Origin: Gimesia algae
GTDB lineage: Bacteria; Planctomycetota; Planctomycetia; Planctomycetales; Planctomycetaceae
Assembly: GCF_007746795.1 (NCBI RefSeq)
Contig: NZ_CP036343.1
Span: forward strand, 1,120,531 to 1,184,530
DNA: 64,000 nucleotides
Reading direction: 5' to 3'
A program made the position numbers and the translations under genes. Below, one piece after another: positions 1 through 8,744 of the stretch. The notes under the pieces were generated by a model that saw only the letters and a program-made list of their open reading frames with translations, was not told the origin of the DNA and did not search any database. Numbering within the stretch: the first letter of the stretch is position 1; each line of letters opens with the position of its first letter.

Positions 1-158
1 TTGAATTCTGCAGCAGGTTCGAAGAAGGGGGCAATCTGCTTCCAGAGTTGCTGTGCATTTTCAGAATCGGGACTCTTTGATTTCTCACCCGCTTTAGAGC
101 AGGGGGCGGTAGCCAAGAAAATCATGCACACGATTCCACAATAAGTCACGGGTTTCAT
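1..158 (-). CDS. Secreted protein of unknown function (C-terminal part outside window)
   Basis: This gene starts with ATG at 158 and runs off the left edge, so only about 52 N-terminal residues are visible. It begins MKPVTYCGIVCMIFLATAPC, a basic start plus a hydrophobic stretch that looks like a secretion signal. The Ala-Pro-Cys near residue 20 could be a weak lipobox, but a plain signal peptide with cleavage near KAG is as likely. The mature part (DSENAQQLWKQIAPFFEPAA) shows no recognised domain. It is probably unlinked to the HEAT-like gene behind it, which is on the same strand about 110 bases upstream. Confidence 0.6.
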   Translation of the reverse strand, partial: MKPVTYCGIVCMIFLATAPCSKAGEKSKSPDSENAQQLWKQIAPFFEPAAEF

Positions 159-268
159 CTCTATTTACTCCACTCAAGCATATCGAATTGGCTTTTTTTG
201 ACAGAATTGCACAGGCTTATCATAACCTGATAAAACAGCAAAAGAAACTACCCAAGAGGAGAACTGGA

Positions 269-1129
269 TCACATTGGGAAAGTGTCATTTTCACCATCCT
301 GAAGTTTGTGATGATATCGAATGCACTCAATCGATTCGGCGGCAATCGAGGATACGGTACCGATACCGGGACAGATCTCAAAATCACTTTCAACCAGAAA
401 CTCCAGCTGTTCCAACGCCCTTATCTCGTTGAGATATCCTAAAGAATAAGCAGCATCGCCTCGCACCCCTGCGGAATCGTCAGTGAGCAAACTGAGCAGG
501 AATTTCACGCCGCTCCGATAATCTTTTGTCCGCCGATCAAGGTAATCCAGAGAGTGACTCAGACCTTCCGCAGCCATACCCCGACAACTATCCGCATCCT
601 GTCGATCCCGGTCAGTGACAACTTCAGCCGAGGGTCCGTTCTGGGCAATCTCGCCTAATCGCTCTGTCAGAATCCTGGCAGCATCCACACTCAGTTTATC
701 AATCCACTTGAGTGCATATAATACATGATAGTGAATCCTGATCTCAGAATGTTTCGAAAGCAACTTCAGCAACTTTCTGAGAACCTTATCTCCACCAATC
801 CGGCCTAATGAACTTCCACAGAGTCCTGGTAAAAAGGCATCTTGGGAATACAACCCCTGAAACAGAATCGGCAGGGACTTAACAATTTCAAATTCGCCAA
901 AAATGAGGACAGCAACTTGCTGACTTTGGGAATCATACTGATCAAAACGATCAAGTAAATTTTTAATAGAGTCAATCTTCAACTTACGAAAAACGCGTTC
1001 GGCTTTTGAGAAATTAATCCCCGAATCTGTCTGTCGAGAAATCTGCTCTTGAAAATACTTTTCTAACAACTCACGTTCGTCGAGTGAACTCATTTCAGCA
1101 TACTTTTTTAAAATTGATTCAGCAGACAA
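269..1129 (-). CDS. HEAT-repeat-like protein
   Basis: 286 residues with no signal peptide, so probably cytoplasmic. Residues from about 55 to 275 form helical pairs of HEAT/armadillo type: LLDRFDQYDSQSQQVAVLIF, then LLKLLSKHSEIRIHYHVLYA, then FLLSLLTDDSAGVRGDAAYS. The segment DDSAGVRGDAAYSLGYL is a good match to the PBS-lyase-type HEAT consensus (D-x-VR-x-A-A-x-LG). Such repeats act as protein-binding scaffolds; the partner cannot be read from the sequence. The gene is divergent from the esterase at 1277, with 147 bases between the two starts that probably hold both promoters. Confidence 0.65.
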   Translation of the reverse strand: MSAESILKKYAEMSSLDERELLEKYFQEQISRQTDSGINFSKAERVFRKLKIDSIKNLLDRFDQYDSQSQQVAVLIFGEFEIVKSLPILFQGLYSQDAFLPGLCGSSLGRIGGDKVLRKLLKLLSKHSEIRIHYHVLYALKWIDKLSVDAARILTERLGEIAQNGPSAEVVTDRDRQDADSCRGMAAEGLSHSLDYLDRRTKDYRSGVKFLLSLLTDDSAGVRGDAAYSLGYLNEIRALEQLEFLVESDFEICPGIGTVSSIAAESIECIRYHHKLQDGENDTFPM

Positions 1130-1276
1130 CAGTCTAAACCCAGACTTGCCGTTCGCAAATTATCTGATCAGCATACACATTCACTTTGATTCCGATATAA
1201 TAAATTTCCAACTGTTTCTGAGAAACAAATTCTATACATTTTATAACTTTCCACTATATGTAAAGGATACGATGAC

Positions 1277-2191
1277 ATGCTGCGACTCCTGTTTTCCTTA
1301 CTGCTGACGATCTCATTTACCTCTTCCGCGATATTCGCAGCTGACAAACCCAAGAATCCTCCGCCGACACAGGCTGACGTTTCTTATGGTCCCGCTAAGA
1401 TGAACAAGCTGGATTTCTGGCAGGCAAAAGGCGACGGACCTCGTCCGCTTCTGGTTTACATTCACGGCGGTGGCTGGATCGGTGGCGATAAGGACCGAAT
1501 CAGAAACATTCAGCCCTTTCTTGAAAAAGGGATCTCCATTGCTTCGATCAACTATCGATTAACAGGTGAAGCGCCACTTCCGGCTCCCGTACACGATGCC
1601 GCCCGTGCCATTCAGTTCATTCGTTCCAAAGCCGGTGAATGGAACATTGATAAAGAACGCATCGCCTTAACAGGCGGCAGTGCCGGTGCCTGCACTTCAA
1701 TGTGGCTCTTACTGCACGATGACCTGGCGGACCCCAAAGCCAAAGATCCGGTGCTAAGGGAATCCACACGTGTTACCGCTGCTGCGGTCGCAGCGGGGCA
1801 GACATCCATTGACCCTAAAGTAATCGAACCCTGGCTCGGTCCCAACGTCCTTAAACATGCAATGATCTACAAATCGGTAGGCGGAAAAAGCATGCAGGAC
1901 GTCATGGACAACTACAAACAACACGAAGCGCTCTACAAAGAATTCTCACCTTACAATCACTTGACCACCGATGATCCTCCATTGTTGATGACGTACAACA
2001 ATAACATGAAGCTGCCTTCTGAAAATGCAGGTCATGGAATCCATCACCCTGTATATGGCGTCAAAATGAAAGAGAAAGCGGACAAAGCCGGAACCGAGTG
2101 TCACCTGTTGATCCCCGGCGTCTCAAAATCAAAAAAATACGCGACTTCCGATGAATTCCTGATGGACAAACTTTTAAACAAAGATTCCTGA
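1277..2191 (+). CDS. Secreted alpha/beta hydrolase (esterase/lipase family)
   Basis: 304 residues with an N-terminal signal peptide (cleavage likely after AIFA, residue 21). The fold is the hormone-sensitive-lipase/BD-FAE type of alpha/beta hydrolase: the oxyanion-hole motif HGGGW is at residues 63-67 and the nucleophile elbow GGSAG at 133-137 gives Ser135. An acidic residue in DDPPLL and a histidine near HGIHHP or CHLL are candidates for the rest of the triad. The enzyme probably cleaves short-chain or carbohydrate-linked esters outside the cytoplasm. Planctomycetes carry many such secreted esterases, often with sulfatases; no sulfatase is nearby here. A strong hairpin terminator follows. 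Confidence 0.8.
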   Translation: MLRLLFSLLLTISFTSSAIFAADKPKNPPPTQADVSYGPAKMNKLDFWQAKGDGPRPLLVYIHGGGWIGGDKDRIRNIQPFLEKGISIASINYRLTGEAPLPAPVHDAARAIQFIRSKAGEWNIDKERIALTGGSAGACTSMWLLLHDDLADPKAKDPVLRESTRVTAAAVAAGQTSIDPKVIEPWLGPNVLKHAMIYKSVGGKSMQDVMDNYKQHEALYKEFSPYNHLTTDDPPLLMTYNNNMKLPSENAGHGIHHPVYGVKMKEKADKAGTECHLLIPGVSKSKKYATSDEFLMDKLLNKDS

Positions 2192-2213
2192 ACACAAACT
2201 TCAGAACAATCAG

Positions 2214-2255
2214 AACACAGAGACGTCTCCACCGATTTCGTCTCTGTGTTTTTTT
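2214..2255 (+). terminator. Rho-independent terminator after the esterase
   Basis: A perfect 12-bp stem, AACACAGAGACG (2214-2225) with CGTCTCTGTGTT (2239-2250), a 13-base loop and a T run to 2255. It sits between two convergent genes and could serve both. Confidence 0.85.
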
Positions 2256-2272
2256 ATTGCTCTCCAGCAGAC

Positions 2273-3793
2273 TCATTTCTCAAATAAGTCTGCCGCCAGA
2301 CGGGGATCGGATAGATCAAGTTGGTACATGATCTGATTGTAATCATAGCGAGGCGTCTTGACCTCATTTCCTGAAAACAAGGCGGTATAAGTTCCTTCGA
2401 AGTAAATCAGACGTCCGTTCTCCCGGGCAAACAGCGGATGCTGCTTCGGATTATAGAAACTGTACTTGTCGTGTGTGACGATTTTCCGTGCCCATTTCCA
2501 CGGTCCCAGCGGGCTCGCGGCTTCGGAATACCATATTTCTCCCAGTACGGAAGTACCAAATTTCTGTAGTCCGATCATCGTCCATTTCCCTCGATACGTA
2601 TTCCAGGCTACAGAGCTGTTCTGAATCTCGACTCTCTCTTTTGTTTCAATATCACGAAGTTGAAAATATTGTTCCTGTTTTGTCAGCTGTCCTTGCTGAA
2701 TCAGTTTTTCCTCCAGCTCGCTGGTTAAAGGGGGAATCTGCTTTCGCCACTTGTAGCGTAACTGTCCCTCTGCATTCCGATCCACAATCCAGTTTTCAGC
2801 TTTTGTTCCCGGCTTCAAATAAGAATAAGTTTCATACTGTTTCAAGTCAGCCAGATCAGCAGGATTCGCCGGGACACGAATCAGTGGGGCTGCCAGGCCG
2901 AACAGAATATATTCGTCTCCTGACATTTCATATTTCACGGGATGTCCGACCGGATAGAGCGGGGCATTGAAATCAAACACCTCTCGCTTTTCAAATGCTT
3001 TCAGCTCATCATTAAATTCGACCAGTCCCCGTTCATAAACGGTCAGAAGATCCTTAATTTTGACGTATTTCGCGAACAGTCGTTCGTTGCCCTGCTCATC
3101 ACGAATCGCTACCAGGCCATCAATCCAGGTCGGCCCCGTGCCAGGCATATCACAAGTTTTCTTTGCGAGGCCGTTCTGATCCAGAAAATAATTTAGATTG
3201 ACGCCTTGTTGAATCGGTAGTCCTCCCTGACCTGGTAGATCAGAAACGGCACCTGGCACGGAAAAGTTCCCCAGAGGATAGCTGGGTTTTTTCGTATCCC
3301 CCCAGAACCAGTACATCCGATTATTGAACTTCGCATTAACGACACTGTCAGAACCGAGCACGCGTCCATTCAACACAGGCTGCACTATTGGAATCGCAGC
3401 GCCTGACAGCAGACTGTCTCGATAAATCCCTTCCCCCGTCACGCGATACAATCGTTCTGCCAGGTTGACCCGCTTCATTTCCAGGACGGCTTTTCCTCCA
3501 GGAGTGACCTTAATTTTTTTACCCTTAAATCCAAACCCGTCTGCAGGAAATTCGTATCCGTGACTGCGAACAAAAAAGTAGACTTCCAGATTCATTAATC
3601 CTGGTTCGTTGATCGCAGCGATGCCATTACTGTCAGTGACAAACAGAATCTGATTGACCGTCTCCAGTTCAACCAGTGGTATGCCTCTTCGTGACTCTGC
3701 ATCGATTACCTGGAACTGAAAATATTCCGCAGCTATAATCACGCGAGGTATAGCCATCAACAGTACACAAAGCAGACATCGATTATATTTCAT
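2273..3793 (-). CDS. Secreted beta-propeller protein of unknown function
   Basis: 506 residues starting MKYNRCLLCVLLMAIPRVII, a clear signal peptide ending near IAAE. Residues 25-110 resemble a carboxypeptidase-regulatory/Ig-like beta domain (FQVIDAESRRGIPLVELETV, with a possible further blade). From about residue 130 onward there are blade-like repeats rich in W and G (YWFWGDTKK, WTMIGLQKFG, WYSEAASPLGPWKWARKI, YFEGTY). This layout recalls five-bladed propellers of the glycosidase/DUF4185 kind, which often bind or cleave sugars, but no catalytic triad can be assigned. It converges with the esterase across a terminator and may take part in extracellular polymer use. Confidence 0.55.
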   Translation of the reverse strand: MKYNRCLLCVLLMAIPRVIIAAEYFQFQVIDAESRRGIPLVELETVNQILFVTDSNGIAAINEPGLMNLEVYFFVRSHGYEFPADGFGFKGKKIKVTPGGKAVLEMKRVNLAERLYRVTGEGIYRDSLLSGAAIPIVQPVLNGRVLGSDSVVNAKFNNRMYWFWGDTKKPSYPLGNFSVPGAVSDLPGQGGLPIQQGVNLNYFLDQNGLAKKTCDMPGTGPTWIDGLVAIRDEQGNERLFAKYVKIKDLLTVYERGLVEFNDELKAFEKREVFDFNAPLYPVGHPVKYEMSGDEYILFGLAAPLIRVPANPADLADLKQYETYSYLKPGTKAENWIVDRNAEGQLRYKWRKQIPPLTSELEEKLIQQGQLTKQEQYFQLRDIETKERVEIQNSSVAWNTYRGKWTMIGLQKFGTSVLGEIWYSEAASPLGPWKWARKIVTHDKYSFYNPKQHPLFARENGRLIYFEGTYTALFSGNEVKTPRYDYNQIMYQLDLSDPRLAADLFEK

Positions 3794-3987
3794 TGAATTT
3801 CCTGTTCGTTAATCTCCATATTTTTCCGCTCTTGAACAACCACATCTCCGCATTTAACACTTTCAACAGTCAGGTGAGCCACGATATACTTAAGCTTATG
3901 ATAAAACAGCAGCTTATAGTGGCTGATCCTCCAGTTTGAGCCCACCTGATCATAATCACCTTCCTTATAGTCTTGAAAATCAATCTC

Positions 3988-5712
3988 ATGAAACGACGAT
4001 GTTTTTTACAGCAATGTGGTATCTACGGCTCCGGAATCTTCAGCCTCAATTTTCTCCATGCATTAGAATCACGCTCCTGTTCCGCAGCTATCCCACGTGA
4101 GCAAACTGCAGACATTGTCATCATCGGCGCCGGGCTGGGAGGCTGTGCTGCAGCGCTGTCAGCCTGTCGCAATGGTGCTCGTGTAATTCTGACCGAACCG
4201 ACTGACTGGATCGGCGGCCAGATCTCTCAACAGGCGGTTCCCCCCGATGAACATCAATGGATCGAGACATTTGGTCGCACCGAGTCGTATGCAAAGTTGC
4301 GTACGCTGATTCGAGACTATTATAAACAATACTACCCGTTGACGAGCAAGGCCCGAAAGACGCTCAACCTGAATCCGGGCAATGGTTCTGTTTCCCGAAT
4401 CTGTCACGAACCGAAAGTCGGGATTGCAGCACTGCAGTCAATGCTGGCTCCCGCCATCAGCAGTGGCCAACTGACACTCCTGCTGAATACGCAACCGCGG
4501 TCTGCCGAACTATCCGGTGATAGAATCACCGCTGTCACCTGTCAGACACAGGGAGCAGGACATCCCGTTGCCCTCTATGGAGCGTACTTCATTGATGCCA
4601 GCGAAGAAGGGGACCTGCTTCCATTAACAAAAACAGAGTACGTGCTCGGTGCAGAATCCCAATCAGAAACCGGGGAACCACACGCTCCCGAGAAAGCGAA
4701 TCCCCAGAACATCCAGTCTTTCACACATTGTTTCGCCATCGACCATCAGGCAGGGGAAGATCATACCATTGAACGCCCCGCGATGTACGACTTTTGGAAA
4801 GATCATACACCGCCATTAAAGCCTGCCTGGTCAGGTAAACTACTCTCGCTCGCATATTCCTCACCACGAACATTAGAGCCGAAAGCTCTCTCGTTTGTTC
4901 CGTGTGGAAAAGAGACTCCTGCTCCGAAGACCCGGTCTCTGAATCTCTGGCTCTACCGACGGATGATTGACCGCAATAATTTCACGCCGGGATCTTATTC
5001 CAGTGATATTACCGTCATCAACTGGCCCCAAAACGATTACATGCTGGGCAACATCACCGATGTCTCTCCTGCCGAACGGGAAAAACATATCACCGCTGCC
5101 AAACAACTCAGCCTGTCTCTTTTCTATTGGCTGCAGACTGAAGCACCGCGGCCTGATGGAGGACTTGGCTGGCCAGGTCTGCGTCTACGGCGTGACATCA
5201 CAGGTACTGCAGACGGTCTGGCTAAATATCCTTATATCCGTGAATCACGGCGTATCCGCGCAGAAACGACAATCAAAGAACAGGACCTGACTCATTCAGA
5301 ACGCCTCAAAGCTCTGGGCAAAGATCACAAACCACTGCTGGCAAAACCATTTCCCGATACAGTGGGGATCGGCTACTACCATCTGGACCTGCATCCCAGT
5401 TCAGGCGGTGACAATTACATCGACATGGGAAGCGTTCCCTTCCAGATTCCTCTGGGAGCCATGATACCAGAACGGGTGGAGAACCTGATCCCGGCTTGCA
5501 AAAACATAGGTACCACTCATATCTCGAACGGCTGCTATCGACTGCATCCAGTGGAGTGGTCCATTGGCGAAGCAGCCGGTGTGCTCTGCTCACATGCCAT
5601 TACCAGTCAAGCAACACCACGGCAGATTCGGAATACACCACAAAGGCTCCAGGAATTTCAGTCAACGCTCACGAAGCAGGGGCTTGAACTCGAATGGTCT
5701 CGTCTCAGTTAA
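3988..5712 (+). CDS. Secreted FAD-dependent oxidoreductase
   Basis: 574 residues from the ATG at 3988; a TTG at 3973 is in frame but adds nothing typical. The N-terminus MKRRCFLQQCGIYGSG resembles a twin-arginine signal, fitting export of a folded flavoprotein. The dinucleotide-binding motif GAGLGG lies at residues 47-52, followed by an acidic strand end (VILTEP) and the WIGGQ motif typical of the FAD_oxidored (PF12831) family seen in planctomycete and Bacteroidetes polysaccharide loci. C-terminal residues NIGTTHISNGCYRLHPVEWSIGEAAG match the family's second FAD contact. The substrate is unknown. It stands alone on the plus strand; the next genes are convergent. Confidence 0.8.
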   Translation: MKRRCFLQQCGIYGSGIFSLNFLHALESRSCSAAIPREQTADIVIIGAGLGGCAAALSACRNGARVILTEPTDWIGGQISQQAVPPDEHQWIETFGRTESYAKLRTLIRDYYKQYYPLTSKARKTLNLNPGNGSVSRICHEPKVGIAALQSMLAPAISSGQLTLLLNTQPRSAELSGDRITAVTCQTQGAGHPVALYGAYFIDASEEGDLLPLTKTEYVLGAESQSETGEPHAPEKANPQNIQSFTHCFAIDHQAGEDHTIERPAMYDFWKDHTPPLKPAWSGKLLSLAYSSPRTLEPKALSFVPCGKETPAPKTRSLNLWLYRRMIDRNNFTPGSYSSDITVINWPQNDYMLGNITDVSPAEREKHITAAKQLSLSLFYWLQTEAPRPDGGLGWPGLRLRRDITGTADGLAKYPYIRESRRIRAETTIKEQDLTHSERLKALGKDHKPLLAKPFPDTVGIGYYHLDLHPSSGGDNYIDMGSVPFQIPLGAMIPERVENLIPACKNIGTTHISNGCYRLHPVEWSIGEAAGVLCSHAITSQATPRQIRNTPQRLQEFQSTLTKQGLELEWSRLS

Positions 5713-5755
5713 TATGAATGAATCACTGAATCCGGGATCCGAAAGCATTCTGAAT

Positions 5756-6883
5756 TCAACTGCGTACCAGTGGTGGCAGATGCTGTTGTAAAAACCAGCG
5801 TCCCAGCAGAACATTCCGGGTAAACCAGTGTGTGGATATGAGATGTCTGCCTAAGAACTGACGCACAGGCGCGGGGACAATGCTGCCTGCAGGTTTGTCA
5901 GGCCAGGGTCCAAAACGATCCAGTATTTTCTGTTGATAATCTGTCAACCGGGATTGGACATACTGATTTTCACACTGTCGCAAAACATCAGCTGCCATCA
6001 GTCCAGACTCAATCGCAGGCCGGATTCCCTCTCCACTTTGCGGAGAGGCCAGACCGGCAGCATCCCCAATCAGTATGACTCCATCATCCACAATCGTGCG
6101 TTTCTGCAGTCCATACAGTCGATAGGCGTGCCCTTTGAATTTCCCGAGGATCTCCCGGGGAACCCGTCCTTCCAGATCCAGAAACTGAATGAATTCGTCT
6201 CGCGCAGCAGAAAGCTGTTTTTCTCCTTCTCGACCGATGCCCACATTGAGAAATCCGTCTTTTAAAAAGCACCAGGCATATCCCCGTAAATCAGGGCTGA
6301 AATACAATTCAGGCCGTTCCGGTTGCACACGACAGGCTTTTAACTGTTCCGAAGTCAGTGGAAATTCAGTCTCCTGAGCCAGCACGACAGAATGTTCGGA
6401 TCCTTTGTCCGGGTTTAACCAGCGGGCCACAGGACAAAAATGTCCCCCCGCACCAATGATGACTTTCGCCCGCAGCGTTCCATTCACCAGCCAGCCAGAT
6501 TCCGTTCGTTCAAGTGAGTGAAATTTTTCCCCCAGTCGCGTTCTTGCTCCACAACGGTTTAAGAGATACTCATCAAATTCACAACGCCGAATCCCATAAC
6601 TGACGGTCTGTGTAAACTCTGTTTGAACGGCAGCTCCCCCGATGATCCCGGTTCGAAAGCGGGTTATAGGTTGCAGGACATGAGATTTCTGATAGTCAGA
6701 TAAATCCAGTCTCAGCAATTCTGCGACTGCTGGTGTGATCCAGCCGGCACAGACTTTATCTCTCGGAAAGGTCGCCTGATCGAGGATCAGAACATCCAGG
6801 CCTGAGTCTCGTAAGCCCCACGCGCAGGAGGAGCCTGCCGGACCGCCTCCCACAATCAATACATCACAGCGATCGGTTTGCAT
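5756..6883 (-). CDS. Geranylgeranyl-reductase-family FAD oxidoreductase
   Basis: 375 residues with the FAD motif GGGPAG at 12-17, a family-typical PRDKVCAGW segment near 40-48, and the second FAD motif LIGDAAGLASPQSGEG near 272-287. These are the signatures of the geranylgeranyl reductase / menaquinone-type reductase subgroup of flavin monooxygenase-like enzymes, which saturate isoprenoid or lipid double bonds. No signal peptide. The start codon overlaps the stop codon of the upstream cfa-like gene by one base (TGATG), so the two are translationally coupled. This suggests it acts on the same membrane-lipid chains as the synthase; that link is an inference. Confidence 0.75.
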   Translation of the reverse strand: MQTDRCDVLIVGGGPAGSSCAWGLRDSGLDVLILDQATFPRDKVCAGWITPAVAELLRLDLSDYQKSHVLQPITRFRTGIIGGAAVQTEFTQTVSYGIRRCEFDEYLLNRCGARTRLGEKFHSLERTESGWLVNGTLRAKVIIGAGGHFCPVARWLNPDKGSEHSVVLAQETEFPLTSEQLKACRVQPERPELYFSPDLRGYAWCFLKDGFLNVGIGREGEKQLSAARDEFIQFLDLEGRVPREILGKFKGHAYRLYGLQKRTIVDDGVILIGDAAGLASPQSGEGIRPAIESGLMAADVLRQCENQYVQSRLTDYQQKILDRFGPWPDKPAGSIVPAPVRQFLGRHLISTHWFTRNVLLGRWFLQQHLPPLVRS

Positions 6884-8241
6884 CAGGTCTGCTCACCTTG
6901 TCTGGACTGTGCTTGTTCTTCCGCATACAGATTAGCACGTGTCCAGGGAATTTTGTTATTTTCCCCGTTTGCAAAAACGACTTGAAACAGCTGCAGCGAA
7001 CCGGATCGGAATGCGGCAACAGAAGCAGACAGATACAGCCGCCAGGTACGAATGAATTTTTCGTCGAACATTTCACTCACCTCATCCACATGCTGCTCAT
7101 AGCGTTGCAGCCAGTGTTCCAGCGTGACAGCGTAATGCAGCCTTAGATTTTCCACATCCAGGACGGAGAATTTATGGGGTTCAAATATCTGCATCATTTC
7201 ACTTAAGCTGGGAACATGAGCACCAGGGAAAATTCGACGTGTCGTCCAGCTATCCAGCGTGCGCGGCGAATTACAACCGATGGAATGAATCAGCCCACGC
7301 CCCTGAGGGTTCAAACAATGTGAAATCACTTCACCAAGTTGCTCATAATTTTTCAGTCCCACATGCTCCAGCATTCCGACTGAGACAAACGCATCATAAT
7401 TCCCAGTAATATTACGCCAGTCATCTTCAACAAATTCCACCTGCTGCGAAAGCCCCTCCCGCTGGGCTCGATCTCGGGCATAAACAAGCTGCTCTCGTGA
7501 AATATTAAACGCCCTGACTTTCGCACCATAATACCTGGCCATATGCAGTGCCAGAGCCCCCCAACCACACCCCGCTTCCACGACCGTATCACCGGACTTA
7601 AGACCCACCTTGCGACAGACGTGATCCATTTTTGCAATTTGAGCCTCTTCCAGAGTCATCTCCGGATCTGCAAAATAAGCACAGGTATAAGCTAATTGCT
7701 CATCCAGCCAGAGCTGATAAAAATCATTGCCAATATCGTAATGATGATGGATATTGCTTCGGGCTGCATCAATGGTATTACGTTTCAACCACTCCAGACT
7801 GCTGCGCACCCCGTCTCGATAAAAGTGTTTTGTATCTACAGCATGTGTGCAATGATCGATCGCTTCATTGAAGGCAACCAGACCACCTTCCACCTCGATC
7901 AAACCCTGAGCGTAGCCATCTCCAAAATACAGGCTGGGATCGATCAGCATTTTATAGAGCGTACTGCGATTGTGTATCACCGCACGAGCCCGGGGTGGAA
8001 CAGGAGATGTGCTGATCACTGACCGATCCCAGAGCATGACTTCAATTTCTGGATTGCCAGCCTGATTCAGCATCGTCCGCATCAGCCAGCGGTCAAATGC
8101 CGTTGACTTCGATAGAGGGGAAGGGGAATTGCCAGAAAGCTCAGGCAGCATGGTCTGATTTTCCCTGCCCGGCGACTCGTCCCCGGGCTGGTTCTCTCCG
8201 GGAGCATGTTTGGGTGTCACTTCCGATTTGGGTGGATTCAC
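6883..8241 (-). CDS. cfa: Cyclopropane-fatty-acyl-phospholipid synthase family methyltransferase
   Basis: 452 residues. The first 45 are low-complexity and polar; the rest matches the CFA/mycolic-acid cyclopropane synthase family. Visible landmarks are IHHHYDIGNDFY (165-176), the active-site cysteine in YTCAYF (Cys187), the SAM-binding motif VEAGCGWG (221-228) and the EHVG segment. Known members transfer a methylene group from S-adenosylmethionine to the cis double bond of phospholipid acyl chains at the inner membrane face. The gene leads a two-gene operon with the flavoprotein at 5756. A 503-base upstream gap separates it from the DUF1501 gene. Other possible product: a methyl-branched acid if the partner reduces the intermediate. 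Confidence 0.85.
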   Translation of the reverse strand: MNPPKSEVTPKHAPGENQPGDESPGRENQTMLPELSGNSPSPLSKSTAFDRWLMRTMLNQAGNPEIEVMLWDRSVISTSPVPPRARAVIHNRSTLYKMLIDPSLYFGDGYAQGLIEVEGGLVAFNEAIDHCTHAVDTKHFYRDGVRSSLEWLKRNTIDAARSNIHHHYDIGNDFYQLWLDEQLAYTCAYFADPEMTLEEAQIAKMDHVCRKVGLKSGDTVVEAGCGWGALALHMARYYGAKVRAFNISREQLVYARDRAQREGLSQQVEFVEDDWRNITGNYDAFVSVGMLEHVGLKNYEQLGEVISHCLNPQGRGLIHSIGCNSPRTLDSWTTRRIFPGAHVPSLSEMMQIFEPHKFSVLDVENLRLHYAVTLEHWLQRYEQHVDEVSEMFDEKFIRTWRLYLSASVAAFRSGSLQLFQVVFANGENNKIPWTRANLYAEEQAQSRQGEQT

Positions 8242-8744
8242 TTTTGATCTCCCGAACTGTAACGATCAGAATCTCTCTGTAAATAAACGCTTTCAATTCC
8301 CTGTTTTTGAATTAATTATCTCTCTATGCCTGTGAGCTATTTTCGCAGTACTCTTGCGAATTTCAAATTATTTTTAGAATTCTCAACAGGAATCCTCCTT
8401 TTTTTATCGTTAGTTACATTTTCTACTTCAATTTTGATCAGATCTGAGGTGCCGGCAATCTTTTGACATTAACGATTGGATAAACTATTTCAGCAATCCT
8501 CTATTTTCGGCGAGATCCAGTTCCGCAGTACTGATTTCACATCACCGGTCGATAATACATGAACAATCTGCTAGCGATTATTTTTCTCGCTTCCAGCGAC
8601 TCTTTTAGTATTTGGGCTTGGAAAGCACTGATCGGAAGTGCTACAATTCAATACATCAATAAACCTTGATCATTGATCCACACCAAAATCGCTCACCACA
8701 AAAACTCCACTAAACTCCTGCCTGTCCTTGAGAAAGGAATGCCG
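8242..8744. other. Intergenic region between cfa-like and DUF1501 genes
   Basis: 503 bases, AT-rich, holding the promoters of two divergent genes. A consensus-like TTGACA lies at 8463-8468 with a poor TATTTC box 17 bases later (8486-8491). A small hairpin AGCACT/AGTGCT is at 8624-8642. No coding frame looks real; the TTG-started extension of the DUF1501 frame to 8673 lacks a ribosome site. Confidence 0.4.
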
